Below, piece after piece: positions 46,901 through 55,098 of a stretch of 64,000 bases of DNA; position 1 is the first letter of the stretch; each line of letters begins with the position of its first letter. The notes beneath the pieces were generated by a model. It was not told the origin of the DNA. It did not search any database and saw nothing but the letters and a program-made list of their open reading frames with translations. The stretch lies in assembly GCF_001931685.1 (NCBI RefSeq), contig NZ_MOOY01000007.1, positions 287,163 through 351,162 on the forward strand, given 5' to 3'. The position numbers and the translations under genes were made by a program. This stretch comes from Pararhizobium arenae. Its GTDB lineage: Bacteria > Pseudomonadota > Alphaproteobacteria > Rhizobiales > Rhizobiaceae.

Positions 46901-47804
46901 GGGCATGACGGGTTCGGGTACGGCGACGTTGCGCGATTTCGTGATCCGGGGCATCGACACGGGCGCGCTGCCGGCCGTGATGGCCGCGGCCGATGCGATG
47001 CAAGGCGAGATTTCCCCCGCCACGATCGAAGAGGCTGTGCGGCGTTCCGTGCTGGCCGGTCAATCCGCAATCGGAAATGTAACGGTGCCGTTCAACATCG
47101 CCGGCGGAACGCTGAGGGCACAGAACGTGACCGCGGCAAATGAAAGCGCAAGCCTTTCCGCCGACGCCGAAATTGCGCTGGCCGACCAACGCATGACGGC
47201 TTCCGCAACCGTGAAATTCAATGCCGGTGAAGCCGCCCTTGCCGGGGCGGAACCGCAGGTGCGGCTTGATTATGCGGGCCTTCTGGAGGCGCCGGGGGTG
47301 ACGATGGATGTCACCGATATCTCCAATTTCCTGTCGCTGCGGGCCTTCGAGCGCGAGCGCCGTAGGGTCGAGACGTTGCAAGCCAATGTGCTGGAAAAGC
47401 AGCGCCTTCGACGCGAGGTGGCGCTGTACAAGGCCAACGCCGCTGAACGGGCGGCCGAGAAGTTGCGGGCGGAAGAAGAGGCCCGCCGCCGCGCCCTTGC
47501 GGCCGAACTGGCGGCCAAGCAAAAGGCGGAGGCCGCGGCCCGTGCGGCGGCGGAAAAAGCTGCCGCAGAAAAAGCCGCAGCCGAGAAAGCTGCCGCGGAA
47601 GCGGCGGCAAAGGCCGCAGAGGACGCCGCCCGACAGCCTGATGTCGTTCCCTTCCAGATGCCAGCCCCACAGGGCGGTGAGGTAGAGCGCGAAACCCTGC
47701 CGGACGTTCCGTCCACGGATGGCCCTTCCGCAAATCCGGGGCAAGGCATAGGCACCGCGCCTGCCCTGGATTTCAATACGCTGCCCGGCGTGGGCCTGCA
47801 GTAG
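43989..47804 (+). CDS. AsmA-family giant protein
   Basis: 1271 residues from the GTG at 43989 (VLSRILVFVGSLLVAALFAA). An ATG at 43893 in frame is possible but overlaps the 42-codon ORF in another frame and lacks its ribosome-binding site. One N-terminal membrane helix is followed by the AsmA opening (FIDWTDFRQEFQREASRIMG, then PVVVHGSVDARLIPFPSVTL). The long beta-rich periplasmic body is typical of bridge-like lipid-transport proteins of the AsmA clan. The end (about 1140-1215) is an Ala/Lys/Glu-rich coiled-coil run with AAEKAAAEKAA repeats, then a Pro-rich tail. A role in outer-membrane lipid homeostasis is inferred from family only. Confidence 0.88.
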   Translation: MLSRILVFVGSLLVAALFAALIAPLFIDWTDFRQEFQREASRIMGRPVVVHGSVDARLIPFPSVTLNDVRVGENEAGEPLIQVEHFSMDAELAPFLSGEALIFDMRLDAPKAKIRLLPDGTLDWARGRRADIPAKVVVLENVEISNGQIDFIDEQTGRTRRVTDLNADLSARSLAGPWKVEGRAALDGEAGNFLFSSSELDDKGELGLRARLVPDKRPFGVELDGNLKIVDFKPVYQGKFTLTENRSAEAQKADDAAALRVNGEFELTNERIRVPDYRLEVGPKDDPYLVTGEATLDTGKEPEFLLLADGQQIDVSRIGNTGEAGKTGRDPAISVRQRLAAALAIAADIPIPRVPGRANLKLPAIVIGDTTVREVRLDLRPDGSGWIIDNAVAQLPGRTQLEAKGRLDLLGTRAFRGDLLIASNQPSGLAAWLAGSVDPALRTLKTAGFSATVNLTDTLQQFERLEIAAGPAVLTGRIERQSLEGVPPSLSIKLKGNEIDLDALRALTGLVAGDASNETVLAHTIAADLSADRFSAFGETAGDVQMIVTLKNGQLQAERVSIGDLAGARLALSGRMSGDMSSPVVSAKMKLASPDLTPFLAMIARHAPSHPILSRAIVAGPYYTDTALDLTLTAGGQEGQAPAAFGIVGTANGSKIAANYLAPSIAQALSGDSITLEATLENPSTPVLLGQAGLDPLPFDADANGVLSLKLQGTDGSRANASLNFNSQQSALAANGEVDLASGNFLVGKGSFSLESQDIEPFLLLKGIGLPQMGTGLPISLKATVESTAQAVAVSGIEGRADGNAFSGAVSFDRAAPGKATGDLAFDTIDLGWLGETVLGPVNDIVDGGLSESPVALSGWTGFDVSLGITAKRFWPGIYGAIGDMSGKIAWKGDQIELSDIAGSWLGGKATGRVLVSSGDGSGFLQTRIGVQDGDLASVLWTKAGAAVATGRFDLDMGVETSGASVRAMAEGMTGSGTATLRDFVIRGIDTGALPAVMAAADAMQGEISPATIEEAVRRSVLAGQSAIGNVTVPFNIAGGTLRAQNVTAANESASLSADAEIALADQRMTASATVKFNAGEAALAGAEPQVRLDYAGLLEAPGVTMDVTDISNFLSLRAFERERRRVETLQANVLEKQRLRREVALYKANAAERAAEKLRAEEEARRRALAAELAAKQKAEAAARAAAEKAAAEKAAAEKAAAEAAAKAAEDAARQPDVVPFQMPAPQGGEVERETLPDVPSTDGPSANPGQGIGTAPALDFNTLPGVGLQ

Positions 47805-47936
47805 TAACCGGTTTCAGACACGTCACGCTGGCCGGTCTTTTCCTTCGTGCGAATTTTCGATGCGTTTCTGCTCCTCCATCCGGAACCTTTTGTGATTTTC
47901 GGCGTTTGAACCTTGTTGCGCAGCAGGGAGGGTTCG

Positions 47937-48122
47937 ATGCAGATCGTCGATACAAAAAACATTGAAGAGACGGTGGCAAAGCGGATGTGGTCCGTGGCGG
48001 AATTCTGCAAGCGCTACCGCCTCGATCAGGCCGAGGAAACACGTCTTCGCAAATTGCTGGGCGACTTCGCAAGTCAGCATGAGCTTCTGATGAACGCCCG
48101 GCGAAAGGCAAGTTTTGCCTGA
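47937..48122 (+). CDS. Small hypothetical protein, possible DNA-binding helix-turn-helix
   Basis: 61 residues from the ATG at 47937, which has GGAGG upstream; an in-frame start at 47913 is less good. MQIVDTKNIEETVAKRMWSV, EFCKRYRLDQAEETRLRKLL. The middle looks like two or three short helices, perhaps a helix-turn-helix, but no family was recognised. Convergent with the ribbon-helix-helix gene. Confidence 0.6.
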   Translation: MQIVDTKNIEETVAKRMWSVAEFCKRYRLDQAEETRLRKLLGDFASQHELLMNARRKASFA

Positions 48123-48224
48123 GACCTTATATACCGTTCGATAAGGTTCGGTCAGTCGCGATGTATACGCTGAACCAGCGGGCACCCGGCCGACCCGATC
48201 TCTCGGGGACATACTTTTCCCCCG

Positions 48225-48470
48225 TCATCTCTCCGCCAGTTGCTGTTTTACCCACATCAACACATGCACCCTCAGGGCTGACGAAAGATTGGTGTCGGCT
48301 TCACGCGCATCGTCTATTTCTGCGATGAGGCGGGCAAGCGGGATGTCGCGATGTTCGGCGATCTGCTTCAGTTCCTGCCAGAAAGGCCCCTCAAGGGTGA
48401 AGCTGGTGCGATGGCCGTGGAGGGTGGCGGAATGCTTGCGGATCACGAGCGACTTCGCATTCTGATTCAA
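48225..48470 (-). CDS. Ribbon-helix-helix domain protein
   Basis: 81 residues of the RHH_4-type domain: KHSATLHGHRTSFTLEGPFW (beta ribbon), then ELKQIAEHRDIPLARLIAEI and a C-terminal helix. Such proteins are small DNA-binding dimers, but this subfamily has no known target. It lies last in the order tmRNA-sspB-DUF4169-RHH on the minus strand, a gene neighbourhood frequent in Rhizobiales. Confidence 0.85.
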   Translation of the reverse strand: MNQNAKSLVIRKHSATLHGHRTSFTLEGPFWQELKQIAEHRDIPLARLIAEIDDAREADTNLSSALRVHVLMWVKQQLAER

Positions 48471-48524
48471 CTGGATGGGAAACTGATTCCGGTTTTCCCG
48501 ATAAACTTTTGAATTGTCGCGCTT

Positions 48525-48719
48525 TTATTCGGTTTCTTCTGAGGTTTCGCGCTTTCCCGCTTCATGCAGGCGGGTGGCTTTGTCGTTGAGCGTACGCGTC
48601 AGCTCTTTTTCGGCCTTGGTGCGGCCGAAGGAGATGCGGTTTTGCTCGGCATTCTTTTCCTTTTCGCCGCGCGCCTTGCGCTTTCGAAACTGCCGGAGAT
48701 TGACGACGTCGCCTGTCAT
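48525..48719 (-). CDS. DUF4169 protein
   Basis: 64 residues, highly charged: MTGDVVNLRQFRKRKARGEK, then ISFGRTKAEKELTRTLND. This VNLRQFRK...RxxFGRTKAEK pattern is the DUF4169 signature, common in alphaproteobacteria and usually next to sspB and the RHH gene, as here. Function unknown. 41 bp downstream of sspB, probably the same transcript. Confidence 0.87.
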   Translation of the reverse strand: MTGDVVNLRQFRKRKARGEKEKNAEQNRISFGRTKAEKELTRTLNDKATRLHEAGKRETSEETE

Positions 48720-48760
48720 GTCCTGTTCCTGTACCGTCGTGGCCGATGCGGCCCGCAGGC

Positions 48761-49282
48761 TCAGTTCTTCTTGCGGAAGCTGTCGAGCGATACGATTGAG
48801 GCGCCGGCCTTGCCGCCATCATCCGCAGGCTTTGCCTCTGCTTCGGCATCCGCCGGCCGTTCCACGGATGCGACCGGATAAGCGGTGATTTCGGCGCTTT
48901 CGATCTCTTCTTCGTCTTCCATCGTGGCGACGTCGAATTCCAGCTCGAAATTCACCGAAGGATCGTAGAAGCCCCGGATGGCATTGAACGGGATGACGAG
49001 CTTTTCCGGCGTGTCGGAGAAGGAGAGGCCGATTTCGAACAGGCTCTCGGTGACCTTCAGATCCCAGAACTGGTGCTGGACCACAATGGTCATCTGCTCG
49101 GCGTACTTGGCTTTCAGGTGCTGCGAGATGCGCACACCGGGGGCGCCGGTGAGGAAGGTGATGAAGAAGTGATGATCACCCGGCAAATGGCCGACGGCTG
49201 CGACTTCCGTCAGGACCTTGCGGATGACACCACGCAGGGCGTCCTGGGCGAGAATGTCGTAGCGAATATGATCTTGGCCCAT
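48761..49282 (-). CDS. sspB: SspB-family adaptor of ClpXP
   Basis: 173-residue alphaproteobacterial SspB, a ClpXP adaptor that captures ssrA-tagged proteins. The core domain has IRYDILAQDALRGVIRKVLT, GDHHFFITFLTGAPGVRIS and KLVIPFNAIRGFYDPSVNF. A flexible acidic linker (about 118-158) is followed by the C-terminal ClpX-binding tail (ASIVSLDSFRKK), matching the known layout. It lies just downstream of the tmRNA gene on the same strand, so the tag-maker and the tag-reader are neighbours. Confidence 0.95.
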   Translation of the reverse strand: MGQDHIRYDILAQDALRGVIRKVLTEVAAVGHLPGDHHFFITFLTGAPGVRISQHLKAKYAEQMTIVVQHQFWDLKVTESLFEIGLSFSDTPEKLVIPFNAIRGFYDPSVNFELEFDVATMEDEEEIESAEITAYPVASVERPADAEAEAKPADDGGKAGASIVSLDSFRKKN

Positions 49283-49479
49283 CAGGTTCCTGTTCCTTCA
49301 TTGCAACTCAATACGCAGCGTGCAAATGGCGCGGTCGCTGATTATACACCGAAGCCGAGTCATCTAAAACAGCTATAGACCATTTCAAGCGCTTGGAGAA
49401 GTTGGCGTGCTTGAGCGGTCTGTTGAATAACGTAAGCAGGCGCAATCACAGCAATTTGCCTGAAAGATCCTGGACGCCG

Positions 49480-49818
49480 GAATGCGGGGGAGAAGTGGAG
49501 GTTTCTGTTGCCAGGTACCTCCGAACCCCGCCTAAGAGTGCGACCCCTTAGGACTTGATTTGAAGTGTCACACTGCGATTAAGCAGCGAGACGAGCTTCC
49601 GCATAGTTGTCGTTTGCAACTACTATTTTGACCCGATAACGGTGGTATCATGCCGAGCAAAAGTTCGATCTTTACGCCCTTGTCGATCCTATTTCGCCCC
49701 CATCAAAAGCCGGTCATTGCGACCGACCGGTTTTTGGTGGAGGCGCCGGGTACCGCCCCCGGGTCCAATAGGTTTATTACACCGACCGTTTATTGCCATA
49801 GCCGCCCGAGGACGGCAG
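49480..49818 (-). ncRNA. ssrA: Two-piece (permuted) transfer-messenger RNA
   Basis: The gene is permuted, as in other alphaproteobacteria. The acceptor piece comes first (about 49818-49735) and ends GCGCCTCCACCA at 49746-49735. A spacer with a hairpin (CCGGTC/GACCGG) follows, then the coding piece starts at 49701 with GGGGGCGAAATAGGATCGAC. The 5' GGGGGCG pairs with CGCCTCC of the acceptor in a 7-bp stem with one G-U. The tag frame, GCA at 49617-49615 to TAA at 49581-49579, encodes ANDNYAEARLAA, the tag of this group. The coding piece goes on with stems CTAAG/CTTAG and GGAGGT/ACCTCC to about 49480. A TTATAT box at 49829-49824 could be the -10. Outer ends are approximate. Confidence 0.93.
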
Positions 49819-49979
49819 CTGTCATATAAGTCTTTCGATGCGTCGAGAAAAGGGCAGATTTCGAAAATAGGCTGAAATCGAAAATCATGGCACCGCTTCT
49901 GGGGATCGTTATGCTTTTGCATTGGTTCTGATCGCCATTGCGACTATTTTAGCACCATCAGGAATCGGCATTGGACCCC

Positions 49980-50774
49980 ATGAAGCAATATCTCGACCTT
50001 CTCAAGCATGTCATGGAGCACGGTTCCGACCGCGGAGACCGCACGGGTACCGGCACGCGCTCGGTGTTCGGCTACCAGATGCGCTTCGATCTCTCGAAGG
50101 GTTTTCCGGTCACGACGACCAAGAAGCTGCACCTGCGCTCGATCATCCACGAGCTTTTGTGGTTCCTCAAGGGCGACACCAATATCGGCTATCTCAAGGA
50201 CCATGGCGTGACCATCTGGGACGAATGGGCCGATGAGAATGGCGAACTCGGTCCGGTCTACGGCTACCAGTGGCGCTCATGGCCGACCCATGACGGTCGT
50301 CACCTCGACCAGATTTCCGCGCTGGTCGACAGCATCCGCAGCAATCCAAATTCACGCCGGCATATCGTCACTGCCTGGAACCCGGCGCTGGTGGACGAGA
50401 TGGCGCTGCCGCCGTGTCACTGCCTGTTCCAGTTCTACGTGGCCGACGGCAAGCTGTCGTGCCAGCTCTATCAGCGGTCTGCCGATATCTTTCTGGGCGT
50501 GCCCTTCAACATTGCATCCTATGCGCTGCTGACGATGATGGTGGCGCAGGTCTGCGATCTGGAACCGGGTGACTTCGTTCATACGCTGGGTGACGCGCAT
50601 ATCTACAAGAACCATTTCGAGCAGGCGAAATTGCAGCTCTCGCGCCAGCCGAAGGCTCTTCCGAAGATGGAAATCAATCCGGATGTGAAGGATCTTTTTT
50701 CCTTTGTATTCGAGGACTTCAAGCTGGTTGGCTATGAAGCTGATTCAACGATCAAGGCGCCGATCGCGGTTTGA
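49980..50774 (+). CDS. thyA: Thymidylate synthase ThyA
   Basis: Makes dTMP from dUMP with methylene-tetrahydrofolate. From the ATG at 49980 it has 264 residues, exactly the E. coli length; a TTG three codons upstream was rejected. Motifs: [33 protein letters not shown], catalytic Cys in [13 protein letters not shown] (near residue 146), and [19 protein letters not shown]. folA follows after one intervening gene, so dTMP synthesis and folate reduction sit together. Confidence 0.97.
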   Translation: MKQYLDLLKHVMEHGSDRGDRTGTGTRSVFGYQMRFDLSKGFPVTTTKKLHLRSIIHELLWFLKGDTNIGYLKDHGVTIWDEWADENGELGPVYGYQWRSWPTHDGRHLDQISALVDSIRSNPNSRRHIVTAWNPALVDEMALPPCHCLFQFYVADGKLSCQLYQRSADIFLGVPFNIASYALLTMMVAQVCDLEPGDFVHTLGDAHIYKNHFEQAKLQLSRQPKALPKMEINPDVKDLFSFVFEDFKLVGYEADSTIKAPIAV

Positions 50775-50800
50775 GGGTAAGCGGTAGGTGCCGCTTGTCC

Positions 50801-50920
50801 CTTCTCCCCGTGTACGGGGAGAAGGTGCCCGAAAGGCGGATGAGGGGCTCTTCTCGATACCCTCTCGATGAGGAGAGTTTTCCGCTCACTCCAGCCCTCT
50901 CACTGCAGGCGGGAAGAGTG
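50801..50920. repeat. RIME-like palindromic repeat, second half decayed
   Basis: CTTCTCCCCG-TGTA-CGGGGAGAAG at 50801-50824, then GTGCCCGAAAGGCGGATGAG, almost identical to the element at 13653. The second palindrome (about 50895-50920, CCCTCTCACTGCAGGCGGGA) is degraded. It lies between thyA and the GST gene. Confidence 0.75.
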
Positions 50921-50981
50921 GATGACCGCGAGTGACGCTTAGGTCGTGGAACCAAATATTTAGCGCTTTCAGGGAGGAAAC

Positions 50982-51587
50982 ATGCTGACCTTGTTTCATG
51001 CGCCGATGTCGCGCTCGTCGCGTATGCTCTGGCTGCTGGAGGAGCTTGGGGCGGAATACGAGGTGCGTTACGTGAGCATACGCCGGGGCGATGGCTCCGG
51101 CGGGCCGGATGAGGCAAACCCGCATCCGCACAAGCAGGTGCCAGCTTTGCTGCATGGCAAGACGCTGATCACGGAATCGTCCGCTATCACGCTGTATCTG
51201 ACGGACCTTTTTCCGGATTCACTGCTCGGGAGGCCGATCGGACACGCCGAGCGGGGGCCTTATCTCTCCTGGCTTGCCTATTATTCCGGCGTCGTCGAGC
51301 CGGTGGCGACGATGAATTTCATGGGCCTCACAGCTTCCAATCCGCAATTTGCCCACGTTTACGAGGATATGGCTGCGCATGTGATCGGCACCTTGACGCA
51401 ACAGCCCTATCTTCTCGGAGAGCGCATAAGTGCCGCAGATATCCTGCTCGGCAGCGCGCTCGGCTGGATGCGGCGCCTGCTGCCGGAGAGCGACGCGGTC
51501 GACCGTTATGTGGCGACGGTGAATGCGCGGCCGGCGCTGACCAGAGCACGCGAAATCGACAGCAAGCCGGATGGGTTTCATGACTGA
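50982..51587 (+). CDS. Glutathione S-transferase family protein
   Basis: 201 residues. The thioredoxin-like N-terminal domain has the early Ser in APMSRSSRMLWLLEELG, the cis-Pro region (HPHKQVPAL) and the glutathione gamma-Glu loop (ITESSAITLYL); an all-helical C-terminal domain follows. Substrate unknown. The ATG at 50982 has GGAGG upstream. Its last codons overlap the folA start region by 8 bp if folA begins at 51580, so the two are co-translated although functionally unrelated. Confidence 0.92.
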   Translation: MLTLFHAPMSRSSRMLWLLEELGAEYEVRYVSIRRGDGSGGPDEANPHPHKQVPALLHGKTLITESSAITLYLTDLFPDSLLGRPIGHAERGPYLSWLAYYSGVVEPVATMNFMGLTASNPQFAHVYEDMAAHVIGTLTQQPYLLGERISAADILLGSALGWMRRLLPESDAVDRYVATVNARPALTRAREIDSKPDGFHD

Positions 51588-52116
51588 TGTAAAGGGCCGG
51601 GTGCCGGTCGAGATCGTTGTCGCGGTGGCGCAAAACGGGGTGATCGGCCATGAGGGTGATCTGCCCTGGCAGCTGCCAACGGACCTCAAGCGCTTCAAGG
51701 CGCTGACGATGGGAAAGCCGATCGTGATGGGGCGCAAGACCTGGGTCTCACTAGGGCGGCCCTTGCCGGGCCGGCCGAACATCGTGGTGACGCGTGACAC
51801 CTCTTTCGCCGCGGAAGGCGCGATTGTGGTCAATACGATCGAGGCTGCCCTGGCGATGGGGCAGGACCTTGCTGGAGAAACCGGAGCGCCAGCGGTGGCC
51901 ATCATCGGCGGCGGCGAAATTTACCGGCAGGCGATCGACCGCACGGATACGCTTTACGTGACGGAGGTGGACGCGGACGTGGCCGGCGATACGCGGTTTC
52001 CGCCCATCGATCCCGACATCTTCGAAAAGATCTCGGAAGAGCCGATGCCGAAGGTCGAGAAGGACAGCCATGCGATGAAACTCGTCGTCTGGCAGCGAAA
52101 ACAGCCCCTGCGCTAA
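51580..52116 (+). CDS. folA: Dihydrofolate reductase FolA
   Basis: NADPH-dependent reduction of dihydrofolate, recycling the product of ThyA. From the ATG at 51580 (in-frame ATG also at 51571) it has 178 residues. Motifs: VAVAQNGVIGHEGDLPWQLP (substrate site with Trp and Asp), PIVMGRKTWVSLGRPLPGR (NADPH site) and AIIGGGEIYRQAI. The start overlaps the end of the GST gene. Grouping with thyA is functionally meaningful: the synthase uses up the folate that FolA regenerates. Confidence 0.96.
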   Translation: MTDVKGRVPVEIVVAVAQNGVIGHEGDLPWQLPTDLKRFKALTMGKPIVMGRKTWVSLGRPLPGRPNIVVTRDTSFAAEGAIVVNTIEAALAMGQDLAGETGAPAVAIIGGGEIYRQAIDRTDTLYVTEVDADVAGDTRFPPIDPDIFEKISEEPMPKVEKDSHAMKLVVWQRKQPLR

Positions 52117-52155
52117 CTATTTTTGGCGTTTTACGGTGAACTTGAAGACGCCGCG

Positions 52156-52184
52156 TTGAAAGCGGTTCGTCGGATACCTATAAC
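52156..52184 (+). promoter_or_regulatory. Likely promoter of hflK
   Basis: TTGAAA (52156-52161) and TATAAC (52179-52184) are spaced by 17 bp, 40 bp after folA and 70 bp before the hflK start. The -35 TTGAAA and a preceding G also fit a heat-shock (RpoH-type) promoter, so sigma-factor identity is open. Confidence 0.6.
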
Positions 52185-52253
52185 GGGACAACCTCGCCCT
52201 CGCGGTGCATCCGCGGGCGTGATGTCATGGCAGTTTCAACGGAAGAGGTATTG

Positions 52254-53366
52254 ATGCCCTGGAGCAATCAAAACGGCGGCGGCGGTGGCCCATGGGGCGG
52301 CGGCGGCGGCGGAAACAAGGGGCCCTGGGGCCAGGGGCCGAAACGCCCAAGTGGCGGCGGTGGTCGCGGTAATGGCGGTCCCCCGGATCTCGAGGAAATC
52401 TTCAGGCGCGGCCAGGACCAGCTCAAGGGCGTCGTGCCCGGCGGCTTCAATGGCGGCGTTGCCGTCATCATCGGGCTCTTGATCGTCGGCTTCTTCCTGA
52501 TCAATTCGATCTACACCGTCCAGCCGGACGAGCGCGGCGTCGAGATGCGCTTCGGCAAGCCGAAGGATGAAGTTTCGATGCCGGGCCTGCACTATCATTT
52601 CTGGCCGCTTGAAACGGTGGAGATGGTCAAGATTACCGAGCAGCAGCAGAATATCGGCAGCCGTTCGGCGACCGGCGACCAGGCGTCCGGCCTGATGCTG
52701 TCGGGCGACCAGAACATCGTCAACGTACAGTTTTCGGTCCTCTATTCCGTGACCGACCCGAAGGCTTTCCTCTTCAACGTCGAGAACCCGACGGAAACCC
52801 TGCAGCAGGTTGCCGAAAGCGCCATGCGCGAGGTTGTCGGCCGTCGTCCGGCACAAGACATCTTCCGCGACAATCGTCAGGCAATCGCGGCCGACGTGAA
52901 GACGACGATCCAGGCGACGATGGATACCTACGGCGCGGGCGTTTCCGTCAACACCGTGGCGATCGAGGATGCGGCTCCGCCGCGCGAAGTCGCCGACGCC
53001 TTCGACGAAGTGCAGCGCGCCGAACAGGACGAGGATCGTCTGGTCGAGGAATCCAACCAGTATTCGAACCGCATTCTCGGTGGCGCCCGCGGTCAGGCCG
53101 CGCAGATCCGCGAAGAGGCGGCAGCCTACAAGGACCGTATCGTCAAGGAAGCCCAGGGTGAGGCGCAGCGCTTCATCTCGGTCTACGACGCCTACAGCCA
53201 GGCGCCGGACGTGACGCGCAAGCGGCTCTATCTCGAAGCGATGCAGGATGTTCTCGGCAAGTCCAAGAAGATCATTCTCGACGAGAAGAACGGCCAGGGC
53301 GTGCTGCCCTATCTGCCGCTCAATGAAATCACACGACCTGCACCGGCGACGGGAGTGGCACAATAA
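52254..53366 (+). CDS. hflK: HflK, FtsH protease modulator
   Basis: Membrane-anchored band-7/SPFH protein forming the HflKC cage around FtsH. From the ATG at 52254 (GGAAGAGG upstream) it has 370 residues: a Gly/Trp/Pro-rich N-terminal cytosolic part (about 1-50), one transmembrane helix (GVAVIIGLLIVGFFLINSIY, about 72-91), the SPFH domain (VQPDERGVEMRFGKP) and a C-terminal coiled coil. The hflC ATG overlaps its stop by one base. The in-frame ATG at 52227 adds nine residues. Confidence 0.96.
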   Translation: MPWSNQNGGGGGPWGGGGGGNKGPWGQGPKRPSGGGGRGNGGPPDLEEIFRRGQDQLKGVVPGGFNGGVAVIIGLLIVGFFLINSIYTVQPDERGVEMRFGKPKDEVSMPGLHYHFWPLETVEMVKITEQQQNIGSRSATGDQASGLMLSGDQNIVNVQFSVLYSVTDPKAFLFNVENPTETLQQVAESAMREVVGRRPAQDIFRDNRQAIAADVKTTIQATMDTYGAGVSVNTVAIEDAAPPREVADAFDEVQRAEQDEDRLVEESNQYSNRILGGARGQAAQIREEAAAYKDRIVKEAQGEAQRFISVYDAYSQAPDVTRKRLYLEAMQDVLGKSKKIILDEKNGQGVLPYLPLNEITRPAPATGVAQ

Positions 53367-54292
53367 TGAGCAACCGCCTTCCCTATTTTCTCATCGGCAT
53401 CGCGGTCATCATGATCGCTGCCTATTCGTCGGTCTTCGTGGTGAATGCACGCCAGCAGGCGATCGTCGTCCGCTTCGGTCAGATCAAGGATGTGAAGTCC
53501 GAGCCGGGCCTTTACTTCAAGCTTCCGTTCGCGTTCATGGATGCCGACCGGGTTCAGTATGTCGAGAAGCAGGCCCTGCGCTTCGACCTCGACAACATCC
53601 GCGTTCAGGTTTCGGGCGGCAAGTTCTACGAGGTCGATGCTTTCGTCGTCTATCGTATCGCCGACGCCCGTCGCTTCCGCGAAACGGTTTCGGGCGACCG
53701 AGATTCGGCTGAATCGCGCCTGCGCACCCGTCTCGATGCCTCGCTGCGTCGGGTCTACGGTCTGCGTGGCTTCGAATCCGCCCTTTCCGACGAGCGCGCC
53801 TCGATGATGCGCGAAGTTCGCGCCGACCTGAAGACGGACGCCGAATCGCTCGGTCTCAACATCGAGGACGTTCGCATTCGCCGCACGGATCTCACGCAGG
53901 AAGTCTCGCAGCAGACTTTCGACCGCATGAAGGCCGAGCGTCTGGCCGAAGCCGAGCTGATCCGCGCCCGCGGTAACGAAGAAGGCCAGCGCCGCCGCGC
54001 GATCGCCGACCGTCAGGTCGTGGAGTTCGTGGCGGAAGCGCAGCGCGATTCGGAAATCCTGCGCGGTGAGGGCGAAGCCGAACGGACCAAGGTGTTTGCC
54101 GATGCGTTTGCGCGCGATCCGCAGTTCTTCGAGTTCTATCGCTCGATGACGGCCTATCAGCAGGCGATCGGAAGCCCCGATACGACGCTGGTCCTGTCGC
54201 CGGATTCGGAATTTTTCCGTTATTTCAATAACTCGGAAGGTACCGAGGCGCCGGCCACGACCACACCGGCACCGGCTGCGACCGGAAACTGA
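53366..54292 (+). CDS. hflC: HflC, FtsH protease modulator
   Basis: Partner of HflK, 308 residues: N-terminal transmembrane helix (YFLIGIAVIMIAAYSSVFVV), SPFH domain (NARQQAIVVRFGQIKDVKS) and a coiled-coil tail (RMKAERLAEAELIRARGNEE). The C-terminus ends in a Thr/Ala/Pro-rich tail. It starts on the last base of hflK (TAATG), the typical coupled arrangement, and DUF2065 follows 8 bp after its stop. Confidence 0.96.
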   Translation: MSNRLPYFLIGIAVIMIAAYSSVFVVNARQQAIVVRFGQIKDVKSEPGLYFKLPFAFMDADRVQYVEKQALRFDLDNIRVQVSGGKFYEVDAFVVYRIADARRFRETVSGDRDSAESRLRTRLDASLRRVYGLRGFESALSDERASMMREVRADLKTDAESLGLNIEDVRIRRTDLTQEVSQQTFDRMKAERLAEAELIRARGNEEGQRRRAIADRQVVEFVAEAQRDSEILRGEGEAERTKVFADAFARDPQFFEFYRSMTAYQQAIGSPDTTLVLSPDSEFFRYFNNSEGTEAPATTTPAPAATGN

Positions 54293-54300
54293 AAAAGGCG

Positions 54301-54486
54301 ATGACCGATTTTCTTTTGGGAATCGCGTTCTTCCTGATTATCGAGGGGCTGGTGTACGCACTGGCCCCTCTTCTTTTGGTGGAAATGGCGAAGCGTTTGC
54401 CGCATATACCGGAGCAGCAGCTCCGGCTGTTCGGGCTCGTGTCGGTGGCTTTCGGCGTCGGGCTGGTCTGGATTATCAGAGGATAA
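54301..54486 (+). CDS. DUF2065 small membrane protein
   Basis: 61 residues, two transmembrane helices: FLLGIAFFLIIEGLVYALAP and FGLVSVAFGVGLVWIIRG. This is the DUF2065 family (YjeT-like), nearly always found just after hflKC. It probably works with HflKC-FtsH or the membrane, but this is unproven. Gap to hflC is 8 bp. Confidence 0.9.
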   Translation: MTDFLLGIAFFLIIEGLVYALAPLLLVEMAKRLPHIPEQQLRLFGLVSVAFGVGLVWIIRG

Positions 54487-54489
54487 AGA

Positions 54490-54876
54490 ATGCCACGGAA
54501 ATTGCTTATCCGCCTCGTGGACGCCGAGTATGCGATCACGCGGCTCAATGTCGGTACCCCTATCCCGGAGTGGCTGCCGGGCGCGGGGTTCTGGACCATA
54601 TCCAGTTCGCGCGAGGAAATGACTCTCGTCTGCCGGGCGGCGCGCATTCCCAACGGCGTTCAGTCTTCGCTCGGCTGGCGCTGCCTGCGCATCGAGCAGC
54701 ATTTCGCCTTCGACGTGCCGGGCGTGCTCGAATCGGTGCTGACGCCGCTCGCGAACGCCGGTGTCGGCGTTTTTGCCAACTCGACTTTCAGCACCGACTA
54801 CGTCTTTATCAGCGGCTCAAGCGTCGACAAGGCCGTGGAGGCGCTCAAGGCCGCCGGCCACGAGATCACCATCTGA
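54490..54876 (+). CDS. ACT domain protein
   Basis: 128 residues of the tandem-ACT type (CASTOR-like/DUF family). MPRKLLIRLVDAEYAITRLN with WLPGAGFWTISSSREEMTLV and CRAARIPNGV; the C-terminal ACT half has VLESVLTPLANAGVGVFANS and TDYVFISGS. Such proteins bind small ligands, often amino acids. It starts 3 bp after the DUF2065 stop and is co-transcribed with hflKC. Ligand unknown. Confidence 0.88.
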   Translation: MPRKLLIRLVDAEYAITRLNVGTPIPEWLPGAGFWTISSSREEMTLVCRAARIPNGVQSSLGWRCLRIEQHFAFDVPGVLESVLTPLANAGVGVFANSTFSTDYVFISGSSVDKAVEALKAAGHEITI

Positions 54877-55098
54877 TCATTCGCGCTTGCCAGAAAAGTT
54901 GCATTCTGACTGAAAATATTGCAGAAATTCAAAATGTTACAGCCAACTCCAGGATCACGCCCGGGGCATCGGCTGTAACAAAAAGATGACTGGACGCTTC
55001 CCAAAACCGCCTTATCTTCGGCTAGAATACGTCCGGTTCTGGCGTGACAGCGCAGCGTGCTGACGGGCGGGCCTTATTCCGCAATCGAGAGGATTTCC

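Noticed and set aside
45123..47744. 873-codon open frame antisense to the AsmA gene
   Set aside because: High GC content keeps antisense frames open; the sense frame has clear AsmA features and a membrane helix.
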